Assembly (NCBI RefSeq): GCF_950023065.1
Contig: NC_088678.1
Coordinates: 26,526,580 to 26,590,579, forward strand
DNA: 64,000 nt
Direction: 5' to 3'
From: Planococcus citri
Taxonomy: Eukaryota > Arthropoda > Insecta > Hemiptera > Pseudococcidae
The notes below the pieces were generated by a model, which worked only from the letters and a program-made list of their open reading frames with translations, was not told the DNA's origin and did no database searches. Positions within the stretch are counted from its first letter, which is position 1; every line of letters starts with the position of its first letter. A program made the translations under genes and the position numbers. Shown here piece after piece: positions 11,401-20,959 of this stretch.

Positions 11401-14400
11401 TGATGAAAAACATGCATTTTTCGCAATTTTTACCAAACACTAAATTTTTTTGCTAATTTTGATATGCCTAAAATTAATTTTTCAACAGCAAATTTTTGTC
11501 GACAAAAAAGCGAGAATTTTTGGAAATTTTGACGAAAAAAAAGTTTTTTTTCCAAAAGTTTTGATAGAAACAAGAATTTTTGGCAATTTTATGAAAACAA
11601 ACTTTTTTCAAGTATCTATAATTTTATCAATTTTTTTTCAGAAAGGGAGGATTTCTTACAATTTTGGCAAAAAGTGAAATTTTTCGATGATTTTGATAAA
11701 ATTAAAACACGTGTTTTCTGAATTTTTGATTATTTTTCGTCAAAAAGGAAATCAAATTTTTCAACGACAAAACAGCAAAAACTTTCTGGAAATTTGAGCA
11801 AATGAATTTTTTCTGAAATTTTGATAAAATGAACTACATTTTTTGGCAATTGAGATGAAAAAGAACCAGTCATTTTGATAATTCAGACTACAAACAGCTG
11901 TCTGTCTAACTTTAGTCAAGGTCGTCTGTATGCCCTTTATAGGTTGTCTGTGTGCCTGTCTGACTTCCCAAGGCCATCTGGCTGTCCTTTCAAGGTCATT
12001 GACCTGTCTGTCTAGCTTCCCAAGGTTGTCTGTCTTCCTGTCTGGTCTCCTTAAGGTCATTGACCCGAGTGTCCGGTCTCTCAGGGCCACTGACCTACCT
12101 GTCTAGCCTTCCAAGGTCGTTGTCTGTCTAACCTTTTAAGGTCATTAACCTCTCACATGACTTTCCAAGGTCATGTGTCTGTCTGTCGGTTACTTTTTGG
12201 GCATTTTCGAACTGTTTTGATTACTAAAGTTACTTTTTTTGGAGGAAAATAAATGCGAGCCCTGATAAAGCGAATTCGACTTTAATACGATCTAATGACC
12301 ATTCTTTTTTAGGACCTCCGGATGAAGACGATATACCGAGCCCGACAAATCATATACCAAAAGGACCATCACCGGAGCCAAAAATTGAAGATAGCGAATG
12401 CCATCGTAGTCAAAGTGCAATGTAAGATGGCAAAAATATTATTATATATTTAGTCCATATGCGAGGTTTTTATTTATATTTCTGCACAGATTTTTACGTC
12501 ATTGGAATCGAGGCGATTACAATTCCTGCGCTCGTACAGATCTCACATTCAAACCAGTACCTGATTCGAAATTAGCACGTAAACGAGAAGAACGCATTCG
12601 AAAGCAAGCGGAAAAAGAACGAGAAGAAAGGGAGAAAAATCAAGCTGTAAATACACAACGTTTCCTAGATCCTATGGTGCCTTAAAGGTATTTTATGTAC
12701 TAATCTGGTCATTTTACAGAGAAAAATTACCACTCCTGATAAACCGGAAACCGTCAAACCTCCTTCTCGTGGACCCATCGAAACAATCACCTCACCTTAC
12801 GATCGTTTCGCTCGTAGTTCCCCGTACGGTGATACGCCAGCGTTAAGACAGTTGAGCGAATACGCAAGACCGCATACGGGTTTCTCACCTGTAGCTTTAC
12901 AACGTTCGGCTGCCTCTCTTGGGCTACCACCTCATTGTATAGATCCTATATTACAATATCAGCTCAATATGTACGGACCCACGCCACGAGATAGGTATAA
13001 ATTGGCCGCATTTCGATAATCGGTCGAATATTTACGTATAATTTTTCACAATTTTGATTCTTTTCTCGCAGAATCGAACTGGAGCAAATGGAACGTGAAA
13101 AACAGCTACGTGAACGCGAAATCAGAGAAATGAAAGATAAAGAACTGAGTGATCGGATTAGAGATGAGATGATACGATCAGCCGGGTCTAGGATTCCTAA
13201 TCCTATGGATCCTCATTGGATGGATATATCAAGAAGGTATTGTTTTGTTTTCGAATTTACGCCCAGAAAACTCCAGCTATCACGATACAGATAATGACTT
13301 GTAACCCAGGATAAGGAAATGGTTCCTATTTGAAATTTTGTGGGCTATTTGAGATGAAGGAATTTTTTTTCGAATTTTTTTGGCCTAGTAAATTATTTTA
13401 TGGCTCCTTTGATATTCTGTATTTTAAAAAAATACTTTTTTGTCATCAAAAATAATTTTTGTGTTCCAAGTATTCAGCATTTCTTTGCCAGTCTTCACTT
13501 CACATTTTGATCGAGTTGTTGAAAATGTACGTTCAATTTTGTGTCTATATTAATTTTGTGAATATTTCAGATTCACCGGATTAACTCCCGGAGGTCCGGC
13601 TTTACATCCATTTGGACTCTACGCTGCCGGACAACCTGCCAGTTTGTCAGCAATGGACAGAGAACGGCTTGAAAGATTAGGTAATTGCCTAAATTTATTA
13701 CTGATTGAGTTTACTAACCACACGACGATGATTTTTTCCATTTTATTTTGACGAAAATTGGCCATTATTAGTAATGCAACATTCATATTTTTAGAACCTG
13801 TTCATTATGCAAATTCAGGGCTCGTACTCGGTCACTTTTCCAGTAACCAAGTTACTGAAGTTACTTTAAAAAAACTTTATTATTTTTTCTACGTTTTGGT
13901 TACTAAAGTTACTTTTTTAATACAAATTTTCAAAAGTTGTAATTTTTTCAATCATCTCGAAGAAAAAATATACGAGTACTAATGATTTCAATAAGTGAAT
14001 ACTAATTTCTTTGCCAATAATTCCCAAAAATTGCTGATTTCCCCGAGAGTATCATTTTTTGCCAATAAATGTTAACAATTTTGAAAAGTCTTATACAGTA
14101 GACTTCCGCTTATCCGGACTAATTGGGGAATTTGGTTGTCCGGATAAGCAAAAATCCGGATAATACGGATTCATGTTTTTTTGGTTGAATTTTTGGTAGA
14201 AAATGGCTGTTTTTTGATGATAATGGTGTATTTTTGCAATTTTTAATAAAAAATGCAAGGGATACATTTTATTTCTTCAAAAAATAGAGAAAAACAAATT
14301 AAAAACAAAGATGACAATTTTTTTTTACTATGTACTTGTAAGTAATTCATGTATGCTTGTCCGGATAATACGGATTTTGTCCGGATAATCGAATAGTCCG

Positions 14401-17400
14401 GATAATAAGGAGAATTTTTTTTCGTTCGGATAATACGGCTGTCCGGATAAGCGGAAGCCGGATAAGCGGAAGTCTACTGTACTTTTTTCCAAAAATTGTC
14501 CAAAAGTCTTGTTTTTTGCTAAAAATTACAAAGAAATTAAAAATGTTCTTTTATCCAAAAAAATCTAAAAAAAGTCTCATTTTTGAAAAAAAAAAAATGC
14601 ATTTTTGCCAATTGCTGATTTGTGCTGAAAATTGTCAAATTTTTGGTGTTTGGAAAAATTTGGCCACAAGTCTCGCTTTTTGTCAGAAATTGCCAAAAAG
14701 CCCCTCCTCTTGTAAAAATTGTCGAGGTTTCGCTTTATTTTGAAAAAATGTGATTTTCCGTCAGAAATTGCGAAAATTCTTTTTTTTGTTGCCAACAATA
14801 ATTTTTAAAAAGGTCTCACTTTCAAAAAGGTTTGAAATAGTTCAACTTTTTTTTATCAAACTGCAGAACATTTAAATTTGTGATGCTTTGTTTTTTTTGT
14901 GTGATTTTTTTCTTAGTTGAAATGTTTTGTTCGCGTTTTGTCTCTTTTTTGGTACCTAACTTTTTTTTTTTTTTTTGAAAAAAATTGAGTACGAGCCTTG
15001 AAACGTAGGTGGAAAACTCTCATTCAATTTACCTTTATGCTACTTTACTCGTACATATATACACGTATTACTAACGGTTGAATTGTTTCATTCCCTTTTT
15101 TCGAATATTTTTCTTTTATGAGATAAGTTTGTAAGAGTAGGATTGGATATAATGATAATTATGCGTTAAGTTTTTTTTTTTTATTGCTGTAGTCCATTTC
15201 AAACAAGTAGCTTTTTTATTGCTCTGTTAGAAATTAGGATATAAGATTTTTAAAACTAGGAACTATGTTGTTAACTCGAATGTACAAGTATGTGCGTGTG
15301 ATTTTGGATAAGATGTATCTAAGTAAAATTTCTTATTTTATTAAGGCATATGGGACAGAAATGAATATGGAAAAATTTGAAAATTATAGTCGCCTTCTGA
15401 GCTATTGATTTAGGTATTCTAAGTTGCAAATTATTATGTTTTGTAAGCTACGTAGCCTGTAATTTGTTTTGTTAATTTTTTGTATTATTTATGTCTGGTT
15501 AAGTTGTCTCGTTAAAGTGCAATTGCGTTTGGAGCGAAATTTTCGCCTTGGTCTCGTCGATGTCGATTTGAACTGAAAAAGATTTCTTGTTTGAAATGGA
15601 AACTAAAAGAGCAAAAAAAAAAAAAAAGGAAAAAAAGATTTTCAAAAAAAGGGTTTGAAAATTCAACACGGTTTGAATTTGCGAAAGAATCCGCGTCAGA
15701 TTTCGAAATTTATGTACTGAAATTGAGGTATTTTTAAGGTATTATGACTTATGGGAATGCTGGTGGTTTGGGGCCACCGTCGGTTGCGCAATTAGAAGCA
15801 GCGGAACGTTTGGCTTTGGCCACGGATCCTATGGTGCGTCTGCAGATGGCCGGTATATCGCCGGAGTATCACGCTCACACGCACGCCCATACCCATTTAC
15901 ATTTGCATCCAGGACAGCAGTCTCAAGCTTCTCAGCAGTCAACTACTACCGATAGTCCTGCGTTTTCTTTAGCAGGTACATTTTTGTACAAATAATTTCT
16001 TATCGGACTGATCATCTCTTGTTTTATATTTCGACTCACTTGATTCGATGGTTATGGTATTTTTTTTCTTGAGTATTAGGCAAGTCAGCATTATGATTGT
16101 AATTTTTTAAAAATCTGAACATAATTGTATTTACGAATTTTGATTTTTAAGTATAACATGCTTGCAATATTATTATGTTTGAAAAATGTAACCTATTTAT
16201 TAATGCTGATACATGGCAGGTTCTCTAACATTATTCACATGAAATGTTTGATATTGAAGAGTTGCATTACTTGTGTGATTTTACTACCTATCGATACAAT
16301 AATTTGTGCTGGTCTGCGATATACTTACTCGTACTTATTCGAATATTTCTTCTAATCTGAGATGTTTATCGTTTAGGATCAGCTGCCGGACCCTATTCCA
16401 GGCCTGGTTTAATTCCTAGAGAAGCTTCTATGGCCATGCATCATCCCTCAGAATTATTATCTCGTCCATACGCCGATCAATTGATGCATTCGGTGAGTAC
16501 AGAAATGAATTCGAATTGGCTGCTATTCGAAAAAACAGTTTTTCAATGTATTTTATTTGTTACAGGCGGCTGCGGCTCAAGAACATTTACAAAGACAAAT
16601 GATCATGGAACGTGAACGATACGCGCATCCTGCAGCAGCGTTGATTCAACAACAACAAGAGGACTATTTAAGGTAAGAAATCATAATTAGAATACGATCT
16701 TTTGGTTTACTAAAATCAGCGTTAGGTATTTAAAACATAACAAGATGACCCAGCATCGTTAGCCACATTTTATACCAGGGTGTTAAGAACTAAATTTTGT
16801 ATAGAAGAGACATGAGTCTCGCCACTTCAATTTTTTCAAAAATTTTTGGCATCCTTGGGGGGGGGAGATTCTGGCCAAAAAAATTTTGAAACCACTATAT
16901 TGTCAAACCTAATTTTTCTTCTAAAAGTAGGTTTAGACGAGTACTGTTTTTGGAAATTTTTTCAAATTTTTCCTTCAGGTGGGTCATCTTAAAAACTCAA
17001 AAAACTCGAAAATGTGTTATTTAGATCATGGTATTGCCAGAAAAGTGCTACTTCCGGTTTTATAGTTCAGAAAAACAGTAAAAAATGAAACAATTTCTTG
17101 AAAATCCCATTTTGGGCCCATGTTCACCCCCTCCCCCCAATTTTGGGGCAAAAGAAGACTAGCAATATGGGTATCGTTTTCATATGAACTGAACCCCCTG
17201 AACACGAATACGAAGTTAGATTTACAGTTGGACACCCCTAAGGGCCACATTTGTGGAGGGGGTTGCCTTAAAATTCAGTTTTTGGCTTTGGTTATCATCT
17301 CATTATTATTTTTATGCGCTTATTGGAAGTTATATTTAATGCGATGAAGAGTTGTGATGTAAAAATAATTGTGTAGGCAACAGAAAATTCGCACATTAGA

Positions 17401-17428
17401 AGAAGCAGCCAGAGCATCTCGGCCTTGA
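4458..17428 (+). CDS. Atro: Atrophin / RERE homologue (Grunge), 5'-partial, 22 exons
   Basis: Nuclear transcriptional corepressor. Exons read from the sequence, all phase-consistent: about 4458-4507, 4631-4867, 4961-5059, 5146-5226, 5305-5452, 5522-5560, 5642-5743, 5824-6023, 6103-6246, 7203-8298, 8374-9362, 9447-9621, 10411-10563, 12313-12421, 12490-12646, 12720-12994, 13072-13236, 13571-13680, 15739-15975, 16377-16492, 16566-16672, 17377-17428 (TGA). From the ATG at 4463 this gives 1,611 codons. Domains in order: ELM2 (about residues 1-105), SANT (about 119-171), GATA-type finger (about 243-280), Ser/Pro/His-rich middle, the conserved 'FLRHWNRGDYNSCARTDLTF' block (about 1207), and charged helices. 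The true N terminus lies upstream: in RERE the 'STQGEIRVGPSHQAKLP' stretch is internal, so 4463 is probably not the start codon. The first acceptor (CAG at 4455-4457) is uncertain. One intron is GC-AG. Family assignment is very secure; individual exon ends are by eye. Confidence 0.95.
5522..6246 (+). CDS. Atro: Atrophin exons: acidic linker and GATA-type zinc finger
   Basis: Four exons (5522-5560, 5642-5743, 5824-6023, 6103-6246). A Ser/Asp/Glu-rich linker leads into a single GATA-type finger split over two exons. The first pair is C-x2-C in 'YRCQHCFTT'. The second is C-x2-C in 'LLCYNCRTYYKQYGELP'. This matches the RERE finger, including the 'SRDWLHAP' spacer. All four cysteines are present. 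The last exon is Lys/Ser/Pro-rich and low complexity. Confidence 0.93.
6247..7202. repeat. Atrophin intron filled with T/A-rich low-complexity repeat
   Basis: Donor GTGAAA at 6247 and acceptor TTCAG ending 7202 bound the intron. Most of it is short degenerate units of the form 'aaaagtct-ttttttgcc-aaaaatt', about 25-35 bases apart. The same low-complexity family appears at 10.64-11.88, 14.48-14.96, 23.28-23.83, 32.64-33.86, 42.94-44.93 and 62.52-63.97 kb. Open frames of 66-117 codons inside it are composition artefacts. Confidence 0.65.
7203..9362 (+). CDS. Atro: Atrophin large low-complexity exons
   Basis: Exon 7203-8298 and exon 8374-9362 encode about 695 residues of Ser/Pro/Thr-rich, disordered sequence with several K-x-E sites (for example 'IKMEP', 'IKKESE', 'LKIKQE') that could be sumoylated. 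Later there is an Ala tract beside 'HPHQHYLLAAAAAHAAS', a Pro/Tyr stretch and runs of Ser and His. Such tracts are typical of Atrophins. The open frame continues past the donor CAG|GTTAAT at 9362 to a stop at 9423-9425. The next exon at 9447 rejoins in phase, so the extension is intronic. Confidence 0.9.
8299..8373 (+). other. 75-base GC-AG intron, in frame and stop-free
   Basis: The exon ends TATCTAG, followed by GCAAGG at 8299, and the intron ends ATCACAG at 8373. Splicing joins TAT CTA G|GT CCT, giving 'YLGPSALQMEP'. No GT donor restores the frame nearby, and GCAAG is the usual strong form of GC donors. The intron is exactly 25 codons long and has no stop codon. Retention would therefore insert 25 mostly hydrophobic residues ('ISLLIMLLSTPYLMVIFILI') into a disordered region. 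The hydrophobic content and acceptor-like pyrimidine tract favour an intron over real coding sequence. Confidence 0.75.
9447..10563 (+). CDS. Atro: Atrophin exons: His-rich tract and LEALRAHAH segment
   Basis: Exon 9447-9621 encodes a Ser-rich stretch and a His tract ('HHSHHHQHTHHHQ'). Exon 10411-10563 encodes 'PPPPTGSLEALRAHAHTAAN', which resembles the Pro-rich and LEALRAHA region of RERE/Atrophin. They join in phase across TTA G|GA. The 789-base intron between them (9622-10410) shows nothing recognisable beyond AT-rich sequence. Confidence 0.9.
11880..12190. repeat. Minisatellite of CTGTCTG and AAGGTCA units
   Basis: About eight degenerate units of roughly 25-35 bases alternate 'ctgtctgtct' with 'tcccaaggtcat'. 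Three adjoining half-sites form inverted repeats with one-base spacing. One is perfect, AGGTCATTGACCT at 11993-12005. Two are imperfect, at 12054-12066 and 12139-12151. It lies in the intron before the exon at 12313. The repeat is plain from the sequence; any regulatory role is inference. Confidence 0.7.
11993..12005. promoter_or_regulatory. Perfect IR1 of AGGTCA (ecdysone-receptor-type site)
   Basis: AGGTCA-T-TGACCT is a perfect 13-base inverted repeat with one-base spacing, the arrangement known as IR1/PAL1 and bound by EcR-USP heterodimers. Related imperfect copies follow at 12054 and 12139. It is embedded in a minisatellite, so it may be accidental. Confidence 0.3.
12313..13236 (+). CDS. 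Atro: Atrophin exons: conserved C-terminal block
   Basis: Exons 12313-12421, 12490-12646, 12720-12994 and 13072-13236. They encode 'NHIPKGPSPEPKIEDSECHR', then 'FLRHWNRGDYNSCARTDLTF', the most conserved part of Atrophin-1/RERE. A highly charged segment ('REERIRKQAEKEREEREK') and, after a linker, 'LEQMEREKQLREREIREM' follow; both are likely single helices or coiled coils of the Arg-Glu dipeptide type that named RERE. The linker carries the ALxxLxxY motif listed separately. Confidence 0.94.
12840..12863 (+). other. ALxxLxxY nuclear-receptor-binding motif of Atrophin
   Basis: Codons 12840-12863 read ALRQLSEY, an exact match to the ALxxLxxY 'Atro box'. Atrophins use this motif to bind orphan nuclear receptors of the Tailless/TLX group. 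It sits upstream of the second charged helix. Binding in this species is inferred from the motif. Confidence 0.75.
13571..17428 (+). CDS. Atro: Atrophin C-terminal exons
   Basis: Exons 13571-13680, 15739-15975, 16377-16492, 16566-16672 and 17377-17428. They encode 'LTPGGPALHPFGLYAAG', 'AAERLALATDPMVRLQMAGI' followed by a His-Thr repeat, 'REASMAMHHPSELLSRPYAD', then 'QQQQEDYLRQQKIRTLEEAA' and the end 'ASRP' with stop TGA. The ending closely resembles RERE/Atrophin C termini. The 2-kb intron before 15739 carries two transposon-type insertions. Confidence 0.92.
13817..15000. mobile_element. TIR element with low-complexity interior, Atrophin intron
   Basis: The left end CAGGGCTCGTACTCG returns inverted at the right end as GAGTACGAGCCTTG. 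The 'agttacttt' subterminal block lies near the left tip. The interior is the A/T low-complexity family and contains the pogo-like MITE at 14096-14479 as a nested insertion. The CAGGG tip suggests hAT, but I found no convincing 8-base target duplication (flanks TGCAAATT and AAACGTAG). Confidence 0.5.
14096..14479. mobile_element. pogo-like MITE with TA target duplication
   Basis: Starts CAGTAGACTTCCGCTTATCC and ends with the inverted tip GGAAGTCTACTG. TA flanks both sides (14094-14095 and 14480-14481). The CAGTAGA tip with 'cgcttatccgga' repeats is characteristic of pogo/Tigger-type members of the Tc1/mariner superfamily. 'Tccggataa' recurs several times inside. At 384 bases without a transposase frame it is non-autonomous. 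Confidence 0.85.
15001..15738. other. Intron sequence, nothing recognised
   Basis: AT-rich intron between the TIR element and the exon at 15739. A poly(A)-rich purine tract lies at about 15606-15650. No frame or repeat stands out. Confidence 0.4.
16742..16990. repeat. Short inverted-repeat element in the last Atrophin introns
   Basis: AAGATGACCCA at 16742-16752 returns inverted as TGGGTCATCTT at 16980-16990. About 228 bases lie between, including a G run near 16857. It could be a small MITE, but there is no clear target duplication. The rest of the intron to 17376 shows nothing further. Confidence 0.4.
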
Positions 17429-18530
17429 TAAAATACCTCGCTGTGATGTGTGAACTTGAAATTCTGCGATAAAAAAACTGGCAGTGTTCAATTCGTCAAC
17501 GCTTTCCTGGACTTCTGTTCGAATATGTCGACTGTGTCCTCACGTACAAGGTACAAGGTACAAGGTATAAGCACGAAGGGAAAATTGACGAAGACTGGTT
17601 GTTAGGGATAATAATTGTTCGTGGTTTCATATGTATAATTTTTTATAAAGAAAATTCTGTACATAAATATTTTAAGACTGGTGGAAAAGTGATCGTTGCG
17701 AATATTTTTCCAAAAATGTATAAATTACAAGAAAAGATGCCTTCGAATAGGGCATGAGCACTTTTAAATTTTTTAAGATTTACTTCGCACTTGTATAAAA
17801 TTTTATTACTGCCTTTTTAAATTTATCTCGCGAGTTCGAGATTTAGAGTTATGGAAATTACCTACTCGTATTATGGTTGCTGCAAGAAGCTGTAGGTTTG
17901 AATGGTTTGATAGGATTTTTTTTTTGGTTTTGGAACATGAACGAAGTTGTGAGAATTTTTTTCTTTTCAGATTTTACTTTTTTTTATTCGTTTCCACCGT
18001 TATATTTCATCATTGAATCACGAGTTGTACGCTCACTCATGTCATTTTTAATTGTATTTTTAAGAAAAGGCTTATGATTATAGCGAGGAGTTTGTGTATT
18101 TTACTATAGAATATTTTTCTTTCGAAGAAAAATCGCGTATTTTTATAAAAGTAGAAACTTTGTACAATAATGTAGATAAATTAAATATGTACTTTAGAAA
18201 GTATCTGATTTTTTTCCGCTGTAGTTGTTGTTCGGTAATGAATCACGATTGAAATTGAAAATTTCTGATTGATCAAAACTCAAAAGTATAATTAATTCCA
18301 AAATGAAAACTAAAAATTGTTAATATTGTATAAATTTTGTTCTAAAATTTGTTGAAATTCCATGAAAACTAAAAAATATGTATTAAATGAATGGCAAAGG
18401 AAAAATACAAAAGAAAAAAAACCTTTTTAAATTCGATAAAATGCCATGAAAAATGTTTAAAATAATGTATAAAAGAAATGTCTAAAAATTACAAATAAAT
18501 TGATTAAATTTTAATGGAGAACAAAATAAA
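17429..18530 (+). other. Probable Atrophin 3' untranslated region
   Basis: AT-rich and without long frames after the TGA at 17426-17428. It contains a short 'acaaggt' repeat near 17545. AATAAA hexamers occur at 18494-18499 and 18525-18530. Which polyadenylation site is used cannot be told; gene A on the other strand ends at 18653, so the two genes converge. Confidence 0.5.
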
Positions 18531-18652
18531 TTAAAACTGCCTACGATGAGGGTATTACGTTTGCCTTTGTTGACTCCAGCTTGTGAGCATTTAACCAGCG
18601 ATAACAACATTACAATACCTATTCTGTTTCTACTTGCGATAATCATGGTGTT

Positions 18653-19245
18653 CTATCTTCTATCGTCTGGAATATTCTCCCAACTGAAATCAAAAACAAT
18701 GATTAGGTTGACCCTTATAAAACAAAAAATTATGAAAAATAATTCTTACACTTCTTTTAAGTTGGAGTGCAACCTCTTCATATCAGCACGTAATTTCTTC
18801 ACGTCTTTCTCGACGTAGGATTGCTCTAGATTTAAAGATGGACATATTTGGAAAGCGTATGACGCTGAATTAGCACGATATGCATTGTTGTTATCCGAAT
18901 ACGGGCGACGCTAAAATAAAATTTATAGGTTGATACTCGTAACTAAATATTTACATTTACAAGTGAAATTATGAAGTAACCACTTCTTACTGATAACCCA
19001 AAGCTTCTTTCATCAATCCTCGATGTAAATTCGAACGGAGTATTCATTCCAAAGGCTCTCAGTTCAAATTTATCGTCATCGACCTGGATGAATCCCATTA
19101 TCTTTAAATACCACTGGACGATAATTTGTGAAATGTCTCTCCGCGATAACTTATTCTTCGCATTTTCTCGTTGCAAACTACGCAGCAGGCCCATAATATC
19201 CATTTCGTCGGCCATTACCGTATCAGTGTCACTATCAGATTCCAT
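18653..19245 (-). CDS. Family S gene A (unrecognised small protein, 148 aa)
   Basis: Three exons on the minus strand: 19245-18991, 18910-18750, 18683-18653 (stop TAG). Introns are GT-AG (80 and 66 bases) and phases agree. The protein starts 'MESDSDTDTVMADEMDIMGL', then has an amphipathic region 'LQRENAKNKLSRRDISQIIV', 'QWYLKIMGFIQVDDDKFELR' and 'FGMNTPFEFTS'. Exon 2 gives 'PSLNLEQSYVEKDVKKLRAD' followed by 'MKRLHSNLKEV', a likely coiled coil. It ends 'WENIPDDRR'. The acidic tail of genes C and D is absent, because a TAG falls where theirs continues. I recognise no domain. Four paralogues with conserved exon structure argue that it is a real gene. Confidence 0.75.
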
Positions 19246-20225
19246 CTTTGCTAGAAAAAATTAACGCATCTTCAGAGCTTTGACAATATACTGTATACTT
19301 GATTAGATAGCTCGCGTCTTTACAGACACATTTGACCAGAGCCGGGCGTCAGGCTGCGGAAGATTTCGGCATGGAAGTAAAGCTTGATCCGGATCAGACT
19401 GAAGACCTCGTCCAAATGATCATGTCTAATCGAGCATCGAGTCAACTTGACCAAAAACATAATATCCATGATTTATTCTTTGGAGAGGAGACTTTAAACA
19501 GATTTTTGAGAACACAAAATCGACAACTTTCGGTGATTTACGCGCCCCGCCTTTTTTTAAGGGAGGGGGGGGGGATGAAAACATTTAGATATTCAGTGAA
19601 ATTGACTGAAATTAGTCCTAAAATTGATATTAACTCTCCCGAATAAGATTACGCCATTTTCGGCCATTCATGGAGTCTCCAGCGGAATTTTAGAATTCTC
19701 CAGAATTTTAAATTTTTCCCAGAAGATGTGGAACCCATCCTTTTACCATCTTGTGCAAATCCGGAGCATTCAGCGTAATTTTTCAATTTCTGCAGCATTT
19801 TTAAACTTTTGCAAAAGTTTCCTTGTTTGGAGACTCCGCCCTAAATAAGTATACATCTACATATGAAGGAGCTGTATTCGCACCTTTCCTTTCTTTGGAC
19901 ATAGAACAATTGCTGGTAGAAAAATTCACTTTGAAAAATTGGTGACTTGACCGACTGTGGAAGTAAAAATCTCCGTAAGACGTGTTTTTTTTTAAATAGC
20001 AATTTGTTTACTATTTTTCTAGTCATTATTTTTCAGGATAATTTTCTCAAGTGATCTGACCTACCAGCGATTTTCAAGTTATGTACATATTTCTTCTATC
20101 AATTTTCGAATGATTTCGTAGATTCCTTAATTTTCCCCTTAAATACTGGGTTTCTTGGTGAAACAATTTGAAAAATTTCAAAATTTTCATCACAAACAAA
20201 ACAATTTTTGAAGAAAAATTTTCGT
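19246..20225. repeat. Duplicated flank of gene A, shared with gene B
   Basis: Sequence from about 19290 on ('agctcgcgtc', 'tcagactgaagacctcgtcc', 'tcaacttgaccaaaaacata') returns at about 25820-26720 beside gene B in the same order. Genes A and B therefore belong to one duplicated segment. The open frame at 19332-19646 is not kept in the second copy and crosses a poly-G run, so I do not call it a gene. The rest is AT-rich with 'ggagtctccagcg' words. Confidence 0.6.
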
Positions 20226-20959
20226 CGAGGATGTGGTACACTTTTTTAGTTGAAACTCACCTACGAAATCTCCATGAATCATGGGTGCTTCGTAGGTTGA
20301 AATTTTGATATTTTTTTTTGAAAAGCACCTACGAAGTCTCCATGAATCATGGCTGCTTCGTAGGTTGGTTGAAAATTTTACAAAATTCAGGGGGGGGGCA
20401 GAGTTTGAGTCATTTCCGTCGAGGTTGTGGTACATTTTTTCTGTTAAAAATCACGGTGCTTCGTAGGTTGAAATTTTGATTTTTTTTTTTTGAAAATCAC
20501 CTACGATGTCTCCATGAATTATGGCTGCTTCGTAGGTTGGTTGTAAAATTTTACATAAGTCAGGGGTGGTCAGAGTTTGAGTCATTTTCGTCTAGGTAGG
20601 TTGAAATTTTTATTTTTTGATGAGTTGTTCTAGTGATGGTTGAAAAATTTTACAAAAGTCAGAGGGGAGGCCAGAGTGTGAGTCATTTTTGAGGACGTGG
20701 TGGTATACTTTTTCATTTGAAAATCACCTACGAAGTCTCCAGGAATCATGAGTGCTCCGTAGGTTGGTTGGAAAATTTTACAAAAGTTAGGAGGGAGGCC
20801 AGAGTTTGAGTCATTTTCGTCGAGGAGGTTGTGGTACACTTTTTTAGTTGAAAATCACTTACGAAGTCTCCATGAATCATGGGTGCTTTGTAGGTTGAAA
20901 TTTTTATTTATTTTTTTTGAAAATCACCTACCAAGTCTTCATCAGTCATGGGTGCTTCG
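20226..20959. repeat. Tandem hairpin-forming repeat (CCTACGAAG...CTTCGTAGG), left part
   Basis: Imperfect units contain 'cacctacgaagtctccatga' followed by 'atcatgggtgcttcgtaggt'. Each unit has an internal inverted repeat, CCTACGAAG and CTTCGTAGG, with an 18-19 base loop. About six units are visible here; others occur at about 22.97-23.28 kb after an interruption. Spacer sequences between units share 'acaaaagtcag' and 'gagtttgagtcat'. Non-coding. Confidence 0.7.

Larger units (their letters stand above)
10599..12276. mobile_element. Possible TIR element with low-complexity interior in an Atrophin intron
   Basis: The left end CAAGGCTCGTACTCG is followed by a 'gaagttactttttt' block. The right end has 'gattactaaagttact' and then GCGAGCCCTG. 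A second element at 13817-15000 has the same plan with better ends, so the pair probably marks one non-autonomous family. The interior is the A/T-rich low-complexity family and also holds the AGGTCA minisatellite. I could not find matching 8-base target duplications, so the boundaries and superfamily (hAT-like by the CAGGG-type tip) are tentative. Confidence 0.4.

Noticed and set aside
19332..19646. 104-codon frame beside gene A ('MTRAGRQAAEDFGMEVKLDP')
   Set aside because: The duplicated copy near 25.85 kb does not keep the frame, and the frame runs through a poly-G tract.
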